The position numbers and the translations under genes were made by a program. A stretch of 9,135 nt of DNA from NCBI GenBank assembly GCA_003220975.1, contig QHTX01000039.1, forward strand, positions 1-9,135. The letters are read 5' to 3'. The notes under the pieces are model-generated. The model worked only from the letters and a program-made list of their open reading frames with translations. It ran no database searches and was not told where the DNA came from. Positions within the stretch are counted from its first letter, which is position 1. Each line of letters begins with the position of its first letter. Positions 1 to 5,793 of the stretch are shown one piece after another. Source of the DNA: Gemmatimonadota bacterium. Lineage in GTDB: Bacteria > Gemmatimonadota > Gemmatimonadetes > Gemmatimonadales > GWC2-71-9.

Positions 1-697
1 CGGCGTAGAGGAGCACGCCGCACGCCTCGCAGGCTTCGATCGTCGCGCCCCGCTGGATCAGCGCGCGGCGCTGCGTCGGCACGGCCGTGAAACAGTGCCC
101 GCAGGCGTCGCCGTGCAGCGGGTAGAGCGCGAGCGGGGCCTTGCCCCGGCGGATGCGCTCGTAGCGCGTGAGGAAGGCGGGGCTGACCCGCGCCGCCGCC
201 TCTTCCCGCTCCGCCAGCGCGCCCTCGCGCTGGGCCGCGATGCCGTCGCGCTTCCCCGCCAGTCCCTCGCGCAGCGGCGCCTGCTGCGCCCGCACCTCCT
301 GCAGCGCCTTCTCCGCCTCCGCGGCCCTGCGCTCCGCCTCCGTCACCGCGTCGCCCGAGCGCATGAACTCGGCCTCTTCCTTGGCCAGCACCGAGCGCGC
401 GAGATCGAGCTCGGCCATCAGCGTCGAGGCTTCCTTCGCGCCCCGCACCCACTCGAGCCGCTGGCGCCGCTGCTCCTGCATGGTCCGGTAGTTGGCGATC
501 TTGCCCTCGAGCTCGTCGCGCCGGCCGAGCGCCGCCTGGAACCCCGCCTGCGCCGCCGCGAGCGCCCGCTCCGCGGCGACCTGGGCCTCATCCAGCTCCC
601 GCTCCGCGGGCTCGAGAGCCGCGAGGGCGTCGTCGGTCGCCATCACGGCCTGATCCTTCTCCTGCAACGCCAGCAACGCTTCAAGTTCCGGGTGCAC
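1..697 (-). CDS. Coiled-coil / C4-type zinc-ribbon protein (zf-RING_7, DUF164-like), 3' end cut by the window edge
   Basis: My translation gives 232 codons before the window ends. From about residue 5 to 180 the protein is rich in Glu, Ala, Arg and Gln with heptad-like spacing, as in a long antiparallel coiled coil. It is followed by a zinc ribbon with C199-GH-C202 and C223-EA-C226. This order (helical hairpin, then four cysteines in two CxxC pairs) matches the zf-RING_7/DUF164 family, whose molecular role is poorly known. In several phyla it sits near dnaG and rpoD or near YqfO/NIF3-like genes. The GTG start at 697-695 is chosen because a strong Shine-Dalgarno (GAGGAGGA, 708-701) lies just upstream and the first residues (VHPELEALLALQEKD) look like the family N-terminus. 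It overlaps the end of dnaG by 17 nt, implying coupled translation. Only a short C-terminal tail should be missing. The family call is solid; the function is unassigned. Confidence 0.85.
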   Translation of the reverse strand, partial: MHPELEALLALQEKDQAVMATDDALAALEPAERELDEAQVAAERALAAAQAGFQAALGRRDELEGKIANYRTMQEQRRQRLEWVRGAKEASTLMAELDLARSVLAKEEAEFMRSGDAVTEAERRAAEAEKALQEVRAQQAPLREGLAGKRDGIAAQREGALAEREEAAARVSPAFLTRYERIRRGKAPLALYPLHGDACGHCFTAVPTQRRALIQRGATIEACEACGVLLYA

Positions 698-2450
698 CTC
701 TCCTCCTCGCAGCGATCTTGTAACGGGGATATCGTTTGCGGAGCTCGTCGAACACCCGGCGCTTCTCCGCGATGAGTGACACCTGCCGCTCGGGACTCTC
801 GAACGGCAGCTGCGCGTCGAGCCGCTCGAGCTGCCGCTCGAGGCGCCGGGCCTCTATCCAGTTGAGGGCCGTCTCGTACATGACGTTGGGATCCCGCCCG
901 CCCAGGCCTTCCGCCGTGAGTTGCTCGTAGGCGCGGGCCGAGGTGTCGTCGAGCGCGAGCACCGCGTCGTCGGCGACCGCCTCGAACACGGCGCGGTAGG
1001 GCAGGAACTCGAACTCCTCGGGATCGACGGCTTCGGTGACCCGACTCTTCCACGGGTCGCCTTCCAAGAGCAGCAGCAGCAGAGCCTTCTCAGCGCTGGC
1101 GGGTAGCGCGGTTAGGCGGTTAGGCGGTTGGGCGGATAGTGGTGCAACGTCCGCATCTAACCGTCTAGCCGGCTGACCGACTATCTCCAGCTCAAGCACA
1201 TCCTTGCGAACCCCGGCTGCTTCGGCGGCTCGGGATATGTACAGCTCCCGCGTGATGGGATCTTTCGCCGCCCTGATCGTGGGAAGCAGCCGGTCGAGCG
1301 CGCGCCGCCGCCCCGGGAGGGTGCCGAAGAACCCCTTGCGCTCGAGGATCTGGACCTTGCGCTCCAGCACGTCCACCGCGTCCTCGAGCAGCGCCACGAG
1401 GCCCGCCGCCCCCTGCCGTTGCACCAGCTTGTCGGGGTCCTCGCCCGGGGGGAGCGTCGCGACGCTCACGCGCAACCCCTCTCGCAGCAGCTCGTCGCCC
1501 GCGCGGAAGGTGGCCCGCAGGCCGGCGTCGTCGGGGTCGTACAGCAGGATCACCTGCGTCACATGGCGCTTCACGAGCTGCGCCTGCTCCGGGGTGAGCC
1601 CGGTGCCGAGCGGCGCGACGACCTCCTCGATCCCCGCGAGCGAAAGGCGCAGCACGTCGAAATACCCCTCGACCAGGATGGCCCGCTCGGCTTTGCGGAT
1701 CGCGTGCTTCGCGACGTGCAGGTTGTAGAGCAGCTTCCCCTTGTGGAAAATCGGGGTGTCGGGAGAGTTGAGATACTTGGGCTCTCCTTCGCCGAGGATG
1801 CGGCCGCCGAAGCCGACCACGCGGGCCCGCAGGTCGTGGATCGGGAAGAGCAGCCGGCCGCGGAACCGAGGCACCAGGGGCGCCTCGTCTTCCTCCCGTT
1901 TAACCACCAGACCCGCCTCGAGCAACACCTCGTCACGCAGGCCCAACCCTTTCATTGCATCGAGAAACGCCTTCCCGCGGGGCGCGTAGCCCAGGCCGAG
2001 CGGCAGCACGGTGTCGAGCTCGAGCTGGCGGGAGGCGAGGTACTCCCGGGCGACGTCGGCCTCGGGCGACTCCCGCAGCTGGCGCGCAAACCAGTCGGCC
2101 GCGGCCGCCACGGCGCCGAACAGCGGCTCGCGCGGATCGGGCCCTGAGGGCCCGCGCTCCGGGATGGTGATCCCGACGCGCCGCGCCACCTCGCGCACCG
2201 CGGTGGGATAATCCATGCCGAGCTTCTTCATGAAGAAGGTGAAGACGTCGCCCGCCTCGTGGCACACGAAGCAGTAGAACATCCCCTTCTTGGGGATGAC
2301 GGCGAAGTTGCGATGCGTGCCCCCGTGGAACGGGCAGGGCCCGCGGAAATCCGATCCCGTGCGCTTGAGCTCGACGTGCTCCCCGATGATCCCCACCATG
2401 TCCGCCGCTTCGCGGACCTGCTCGATCACGTCGTCGGGGATCAGGCTCAC
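681..2450 (-). CDS. dnaG: DNA primase DnaG
   Basis: This 589-aa primase makes RNA primers at the replication fork in partnership with the replicative helicase DnaB. The N-terminal CHC2-type zinc-binding domain shows C39-PF-H42 and C60-FV-C63. The catalytic core includes a TOPRIM domain with the glutamate of EGYFDV at about E261 and the metal-binding D305-P-D307-D-A-G. Residues from about 450 to the end form the helical helicase-binding region. The GTG start at 2450 overlaps the mutS2 stop (GTGA). The frame is open far upstream through mutS2, but similarity to DnaG begins at VSLIPDDVIEQVREAADMV, so the longer reading is rejected. Residues about 422-448, the linker between core and C-terminal domain, are encoded by two degenerate octamer arrays (1107-1138 and 1158-1185). 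Length is in the usual 580-650 aa range, and all visible catalytic and zinc residues are present, so it should be functional. Confidence 0.97.
   Translation of the reverse strand: MSLIPDDVIEQVREAADMVGIIGEHVELKRTGSDFRGPCPFHGGTHRNFAVIPKKGMFYCFVCHEAGDVFTFFMKKLGMDYPTAVREVARRVGITIPERGPSGPDPREPLFGAVAAAADWFARQLRESPEADVAREYLASRQLELDTVLPLGLGYAPRGKAFLDAMKGLGLRDEVLLEAGLVVKREEDEAPLVPRFRGRLLFPIHDLRARVVGFGGRILGEGEPKYLNSPDTPIFHKGKLLYNLHVAKHAIRKAERAILVEGYFDVLRLSLAGIEEVVAPLGTGLTPEQAQLVKRHVTQVILLYDPDDAGLRATFRAGDELLREGLRVSVATLPPGEDPDKLVQRQGAAGLVALLEDAVDVLERKVQILERKGFFGTLPGRRRALDRLLPTIRAAKDPITRELYISRAAEAAGVRKDVLELEIVGQPARRLDADVAPLSAQPPNRLTALPASAEKALLLLLLEGDPWKSRVTEAVDPEEFEFLPYRAVFEAVADDAVLALDDTSARAYEQLTAEGLGGRDPNVMYETALNWIEARRLERQLERLDAQLPFESPERQVSLIAEKRRVFDELRKRYPRYKIAARRRGAPGT
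1107..1138. repeat. Octamer tandem array inside dnaG (unit GGCGGTTA on +)
   Basis: Four consecutive 8-mers on the + strand read CGCGGTTA, GGCGGTTA, GGCGGTTG, GGCGGATA. On the coding strand they give the peptide LSAQPPNRLTALP in the DnaG interdomain linker. The 8-nt unit is not a multiple of three, so each unit is read in a different phase, yet the array leaves the gene in frame. A related array in the same orientation occurs in hemW at 8174-8207. Confidence 0.85.
1158..1185. repeat. Second, inverted and degenerate octamer array in dnaG
   Basis: The + strand reads TAACCGTC, TAGCCGGC, TGACCGAC, TATC. Reverse-complemented, these are GACGGTTA, GCCGGCTA and GTCGGTCA: the octamer family of 1107-1138 in the opposite direction, 19 nt away. 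The two arrays face each other and could pair as an imperfect hairpin. This one encodes about IVGQPARRL of the DnaG linker. The units are more diverged than in the first array, so the relationship is likely but not certain. Confidence 0.65.
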
Positions 2451-3802
2451 GCCTTGAACTCGACGACGGTGACGCCGTGGCCGCCCTGGTTCGCCGGCGC
2501 GAACCCGAAGCGCTTGACCCGACCGTCCGCGGCGAGGATCTCGTGCACGCGCTGGCGCACCGCCCCGGTACCCTTGCCGTGGATGACCCGGAGGTAGGGC
2601 AGATCGGCGAGCACGGCGTCGTCCAGGGCTTTCACGAGCACCGGTTCGGCTTCGTCGACGCGGAGCCCGCGGAGCGAGATCTCGGTCGCGGCCGTCGCAG
2701 CCGGGCGCTCCCCTCCGCGTGCCGGCCCTGCTGGTCTCAGCACGCGTCGGGGAGCGCCCGTCGGCTCCTGCCGCTGCTGCCGCAGCTCCTCGAGCGACAT
2801 CCACCCTGCTCCCTGCTCCCTGCTCCCTGCTCCCTGCTCCGTTTCTTCGATGGCCTGCTCGACGAGCTTGCGCGCCTCCCGCGCGGTCGCCTCGTCCACC
2901 GCCGCCCGCGCGCGACCCAGCGCTTCTTCGACCTTCTTGCGCGCCTCGAGCAGGTAGGCCCGGGCCTGCTCGCGCGCCTCGCGCTCGAGCGAGCGGGCGC
3001 GGCCGCTCACCTCGCGCTCGCGCGCGGCGACCTCCTCCGCCCGCCGCTCCAGCCGCGCGGCGTCGTCGTGCTGCGCCGTCTCCCGGTCCGCGAGCTCCCG
3101 CGCTTTGGCTTCGAGCTCGCGCGCTCGCGCCTCGACGGTCGCCAGCAGCGCATCGAGCGCCCGCTCCGCGTCCGGCACCGCGCGCTCGGCCAGCTCCAGC
3201 ACGTCGCCCGCGATCCCCAGCCGGCGGGCGATCGCGAGGCCGTAGGAGCGCCCCGGCACGCCCTTGAGCAGCCGATACGTGGGCGTCAGCGTCTGGGCGT
3301 CGAACTGGAGCGACGCGTTCACGATGCCGACCGTCTCGGCCGCGAGCTGCTTCAGGGCACCGAGATGGGTGGTCGCGAGCGTGACGGCGCGGCGCCGGGT
3401 GAGCGTCTTCAGGACCGCAGCCGCGAGCGCTCCGCCCTCCGCCGGGTCGGTGCCGCTCCCGATCTCGTCGAGCAGCACCAGCGAGCCCCCCTCCGCTCCG
3501 GCGCGCGCCAGGATGTCGCGCAGCGCGGCGACGTGCGCCGAGAAGGTCGAGAGGCTCGCGGCGATGGACTGGCGGTCGCCGATGTCGGCGAACACGGCGT
3601 CGAACACCGGGAGCGCCGACTGGGGGCCGATCGGCGGGATGATGCCGCTCTGCGCCATGAGGCACAGCAGGCCGACCGCCTTGATCAGCACGGTCTTACC
3701 GCCGGTGTTCGGGCCGGAGACGAGCACCGTGAACTTTCGCGCCGGCGATCGGCACCGGCCCGCTCGCGATCCGGAATGGACGGCATCCGTTGCTGACCTC
3801 AC
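2447..3802 (-). CDS. mutS2: MutS2, C-terminal fragment: ATPase domain and Smr nuclease domain (frame broken upstream)
   Basis: This frame carries the C-terminal part of MutS2, an ABC-type ATPase of the MutS family implicated in suppressing recombination and, in Bacillus subtilis, in splitting collided ribosomes. Counting from a GTG at 3802, genuine similarity begins at about residue 23 (KFTVLVSGPNTGGKT), with Walker A at 30-37 and Walker B LLDE around D112-E113, followed by a signature-like GSGTDP and the TTHLGALKQLA switch region. Residues about 200-310 are a charged coiled coil. The Smr domain occupies about 370-451, with LRGLRVDEAE and the HGKGTGAVR motif. The first 22 residues come from the downstream arm of a fold-back repeat and are not MutS2-like, so 3802 is probably not a true start. 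The matching N-terminal part lies immediately upstream in another frame (3696-4754). Residues about 321-333 (EQGAGSREQGAG) come from a heptamer array. The stop overlaps the dnaG start by 4 nt. Confidence 0.9.
   Translation of the reverse strand: MRSATDAVHSGSRAGRCRSPARKFTVLVSGPNTGGKTVLIKAVGLLCLMAQSGIIPPIGPQSALPVFDAVFADIGDRQSIAASLSTFSAHVAALRDILARAGAEGGSLVLLDEIGSGTDPAEGGALAAAVLKTLTRRRAVTLATTHLGALKQLAAETVGIVNASLQFDAQTLTPTYRLLKGVPGRSYGLAIARRLGIAGDVLELAERAVPDAERALDALLATVEARARELEAKARELADRETAQHDDAARLERRAEEVAAREREVSGRARSLEREAREQARAYLLEARKKVEEALGRARAAVDEATAREARKLVEQAIEETEQGAGSREQGAGWMSLEELRQQRQEPTGAPRRVLRPAGPARGGERPAATAATEISLRGLRVDEAEPVLVKALDDAVLADLPYLRVIHGKGTGAVRQRVHEILAADGRVKRFGFAPANQGGHGVTVVEFKA
2804..2840. 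repeat. Heptamer tandem array in mutS2 (CCCTGCT x5)
   Basis: Five perfect copies of CCCTGCT on the + strand (AGCAGGG on the coding strand), plus two further bases. The array encodes EQGAGSREQGAG in the linker between the MutS2 coiled coil and the Smr domain, where extra residues are likely to be tolerated. The same heptamer, in opposite orientation relative to the coding strand, appears in hemW at 8574-8593. Confidence 0.95.
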
Positions 3803-4754
3803 CCCCTGAGGTCAGCAACGGATGCCGTCCATTCCGGATCGCGAGCGGGCCGGTCCCGATCGCCGGCGCGAACCCGTTCACCTCGACGGCGTAGCGCGCC
3901 CGGGCGCACAGGTCGTCGAACGCGAGGCACATGTCCCACGCCGCGGCGATCGCGTCGCGGTGCGGGCGCAGCAGCTCGGTCAGCTCGCGCAGCACCCGCA
4001 ACACCTCGCGCTGCTCTTCCGCCTCGGCCGCGCGCAGCGCGTTGCCGAGCTCGATCACTTCCGGCGGCTCGAGGAACACCGTGGAGCGGGTCGCCGACTC
4101 GTCGTGGATGATGCCGCCGATCTTGGCGCGGGCCGTGGTCCGCACGGGGATCACGTAGCGGCCGCCCCGCAGCGTGACGCTCGCGTCGGGGGCGCGGTCA
4201 CTCGGGTCGAGGCCGCCGAGGATGGCGTCGAGCCGCGCGACGAGCCGGTCCCGCGCGTCGCGCACCGCCTGACGCGCGCGCGCCAGGGCGCGCGAGGCGC
4301 CGTCTTGTACGCGGCCCTCGGGGTCGAGCGACTTGACGAGCCGCTGCTCCAGCTCCTTGGGCGGGGGATCGACCCGCAGCGCGGCGGTGCGCGGCGCGCG
4401 GTCCGCCAGCCGGCCCAGGTCGGCCGCCACGACGCGGGCCGCGGCGAGGCCGCGGCCCAGCCCCGCGAGCGCGGCGCCTTCGAGCGCGCTCCCCGCGACC
4501 TGGAGCAGCTCGAGCGCCGGCGCCAGATCGGGCACCGGTTCGGCGCGGATCGTGTCGTCGGTGAGGAGCAAGGCGGCGAGCTCGGCCACCTGGGCGAGGG
4601 CGGCGCGGATCGCGGCGGGATCGGTCGCAGGAGTGCGGGCCTTCACCCGGGCGGCGCCGAGCGGACCGGCGGCGTGCGCCGCCACCCGCTCCAGCGCGGC
4701 AGGAAACTCGAGTGTCTCCAGCACGGAGGGGGCGACCCCTCCCTCGAAGCTCAT
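3696..4754 (-). CDS. mutS2: MutS2, N-terminal fragment: core/lever and clamp region (truncated by the inverted repeat)
   Basis: The N-terminal part of MutS2 starts at ATG 4754, overlapping the yqeY stop by 4 nt (ATGA). MutS2-like sequence runs from LETLEFPAALERVA near the start, through the lever and clamp segment (RGGRYVIPVRTTARAKIGGIIHDES written across about residues 194-218), to IRNGRHPLLTSGGEV at about residue 319. In intact homologues that HPLL motif is followed by about a dozen residues of the VPFDL..L..GE type and then the Walker A strand. Here it instead runs into a reversed copy of its own preceding 66 bp and ends at a stop at 3696 with about 35 non-homologous residues. Together with 2447-3802 the two pieces add up to roughly the usual 750-790 aa. 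If the sequence is correct, this product has no ATP-binding site. An assembly fold-back artefact would leave a normal gene. Confidence 0.88.
   Translation of the reverse strand: MSFEGGVAPSVLETLEFPAALERVAAHAAGPLGAARVKARTPATDPAAIRAALAQVAELAALLLTDDTIRAEPVPDLAPALELLQVAGSALEGAALAGLGRGLAAARVVAADLGRLADRAPRTAALRVDPPPKELEQRLVKSLDPEGRVQDGASRALARARQAVRDARDRLVARLDAILGGLDPSDRAPDASVTLRGGRYVIPVRTTARAKIGGIIHDESATRSTVFLEPPEVIELGNALRAAEAEEQREVLRVLRELTELLRPHRDAIAAAWDMCLAFDDLCARARYAVEVNGFAPAIGTGPLAIRNGRHPLLTSGGEVSNGCRPFRIASGPVPIAGAKVHGARLRPEHRR
3736..3872. repeat. Quasi-palindrome in mutS2, 66-bp arms, 5-nt spacer
   Basis: Arms 3736-3801 and 3807-3872 are reverse complements with a single mismatch (3753 against 3855), separated by CCCCC. 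The right arm encodes genuine MutS2 sequence (APAIGTGPLAIRNGRHPLLTS). The left arm sits where the VPFDL-type segment should be, so it is the derived copy. It causes the change of frame between the two mutS2 fragments. Confidence 0.97.
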
Positions 4755-5196
4755 ACGGCGGCTGCCAGCTCCTCGCGGGCGATGGCGTTCACCGTTTTGC
4801 CGTCCGCCCGACCTTTGAATTTCGGCATCACCTGTCCCATGACCTTCCCGACGTCCTTCGCGCCCGCGGCGATCGCTTCGCGCACCGCGCGCCGGATCTC
4901 CTCGGGGTCCACCGCCGCCGGGAGAAACTCCTCGAGCCGCTTCACCTCGGCGAGCTCCTGATCGGCACGATCGCGACGCCCGCCGGCGGCATACTGCTCG
5001 GCCGCCTCGCGGCGCCGCTTGATCCCGCGGCGCAGCACCTCGGCTGCCTCGTCGTCCGAGAGGGGATGCTGCAGCTCGAATTCGCGGTTCTTGAGGTCTG
5101 CGAGGATCGTGGAGAGAAGGAGGGTGCGCGGCTGATCGCGGTGTTTCCGGGCCTCTCGTTCATCGCGGCGCGCAGCCGCTCGGGCAAGCTCGCCAC
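4751..5196 (-). CDS. yqeY: YqeY / GatB-Yqey-domain protein, with an apparent 2-nt frameshift near its 5' end
   Basis: YqeY proteins resemble the tRNA-binding tail domain of GatB/GatE amidotransferase subunits; their own role is not settled. The gene starts at GTG 5196, one base after the rpsU stop. The first 15 or so codons (VASLPERLRAAMNE) are in one frame and the rest (EARKHRDQPRTLLLST onward) is in another. Deleting one GA from the GAGAG at 5157-5153 joins them into a 147-aa protein that aligns without gaps, as I recall it, to the roughly 148-aa Bacillus YqeY. The C-terminal half carries the conserved LEEFLPAAVDPEEIRRAV, GKVMGQVMPKFKGRADG and a final NAIAREEL. As written, only an internal GTG at 5038 would open the downstream frame and give a 95-aa product. 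A sequencing error or a recent mutation would explain it; the neighbouring spacing says the full gene is native here. Confidence 0.85.
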
Positions 5197-5197
5197 G

Positions 5198-5386
5198 TCA
5201 GGCCGGACGCGTCCGTCGGTTCTTGCGACGCGCGGCGTTCATCTTGCGCTTGCGCCGCTCGCTGGGCTTCTCGTAATGACGGTGTTTGCGCAGGTCGGAG
5301 AGGATCCCCGCCTTCTCGCACTTTTTCTTGAAGCGCCTCAGGGCGCGCTCGAAACTCTCGTCATCGTGAATGATGACTTCCGGCAT
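5198..5386 (-). CDS. rpsU: 30S ribosomal protein S21
   Basis: A 62-aa basic protein beginning MPEVIIHDDESFERALRRFK, with the S21 hallmarks: an acidic N-terminal strand, FKKKCEKAGILSDLRKHRHYEKPSERRKRK in the middle (residues about 19-48), and an Arg/Lys-rich tail. S21 binds the 30S platform near the anti-Shine-Dalgarno end of 16S rRNA and helps initiation. It begins the rpsU-dnaG part of the cluster, as in the classical macromolecular-synthesis operon. The ATG at 5386 has only a weak GAGAG upstream as a ribosome-binding site. It is preceded by one of the two largest gaps in the window (68 bp), where a promoter could lie. Its stop is one base from the yqeY start, so the two are probably coupled. 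Confidence 0.97.
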   Translation of the reverse strand: MPEVIIHDDESFERALRRFKKKCEKAGILSDLRKHRHYEKPSERRKRKMNAARRKNRRTRPA

Positions 5387-5415
5387 CGGCTCTCGCTAAC
5401 TGTGAAGAATGCAAA

Positions 5416-5444
5416 AACTTAGCTGCGCTCGGGATCGGCTGCAA
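5416..5444 (-). promoter_or_regulatory. Candidate sigma-70-like promoter upstream of rpsU
   Basis: In the 68-bp gap between hinT and rpsU the minus strand has TTGCAG (5444-5439), 17 nt, then TAAGTT (5421-5416), which would start transcription about 20 nt before the rpsU ATG. Each hexamer matches only 3 of 6 consensus positions, so this rests mainly on position and on the locally AT-richer sequence. Confidence 0.25.
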
Positions 5445-5454
5445 CCCCGCGACC

Positions 5455-5793
5455 TCACCCGGGCGGCCATGTCATCGGCCGCCCGCCCAACAGGTGCAGA
5501 TGAAGGTGAAACACCGTCTGCCCGCCGTCCGGGTTCGTGTTGAGCACCACACGATAGCCCCGGTCGGCGACCCCCACCTCGCGCGCCAGGTCGCGCGCGA
5601 AGCTGAGCAGCTTGCCGAGCAGCCGCGGATCCCCGGCGTCGTTGAGCGATGCCACGTGGTCCGTGGGGATCACGAGCAGGTGCGTGGGCGCCTGGGGGTT
5701 CAGGTCCCGGAACGCGAGCAGGCCGTCGCCGCGCTTCACGACCGTGGCCGGGATCTCGCCCGCGGCGATCTTGCAGAAGATGCAATGGGCCAT
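5455..5793 (-). CDS. hinT: HIT-family purine nucleoside phosphoramidase (HinT-like)
   Basis: This 112-aa protein belongs to the histidine-triad family, HINT branch, which hydrolyses adenosine and guanosine phosphoramidates and acyl-adenylates in the cytosol. It shows C4-IF-C7-K at the N-terminus (a zinc-binding pair in many homologues), the AFRDLNPQAPTHLLVIP strand, LNTNPDGGQTVFH, and the triad H96-L-H98-L-H100-L-L followed by GGRPM. H98 is the expected nucleophile by family analogy. Its length is typical. The ATG at 5793 overlaps the dnaJ stop by one base (TGATG) and is preceded by a good Shine-Dalgarno (GGGAGGGG, 5804-5797), so it is translated from the dnaJ message. Nothing in it looks altered. 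Similarity to E. coli HinT is clear from the Pro-Gln-Ala-Pro-Thr-His block and the C-terminal GGRP, though the long C-terminal tail of the E. coli protein is reduced to MTWPPG. Confidence 0.93.
   Translation of the reverse strand: MAHCIFCKIAAGEIPATVVKRGDGLLAFRDLNPQAPTHLLVIPTDHVASLNDAGDPRLLGKLLSFARDLAREVGVADRGYRVVLNTNPDGGQTVFHLHLHLLGGRPMTWPPG

Noticed and set aside
2804..2840. Short repeats considered as a CRISPR array or telomere-like sequence
   Set aside because: The units are 7-8 bp, contiguous without spacers and embedded in coding frames, so neither interpretation fits.
681..3665. A single 994-codon minus-strand reading frame suggesting a fusion onto DnaG
   Set aside because: Only the part from 2450 downward resembles DnaG; the upstream part is MutS2 DNA read in the wrong frame. 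The GTG at 2450 overlaps the mutS2 stop as expected for coupled genes.
2477..4961. Long open frames on the + strand opposite mutS2 (for example 2477-3796 and 3822-4961)
   Set aside because: They are antisense to well-recognised MutS2 coding sequence, have Arg/Ala/Gly/Pro-rich composition with no recognisable motifs, and are expected in very GC-rich DNA.
5400..5454. Possible rho-independent terminator between hinT and rpsU
   Set aside because: There is a T-run on the minus strand, but no convincing GC stem directly before it; the nearby GCTGC pentamers are direct, not inverted, repeats.
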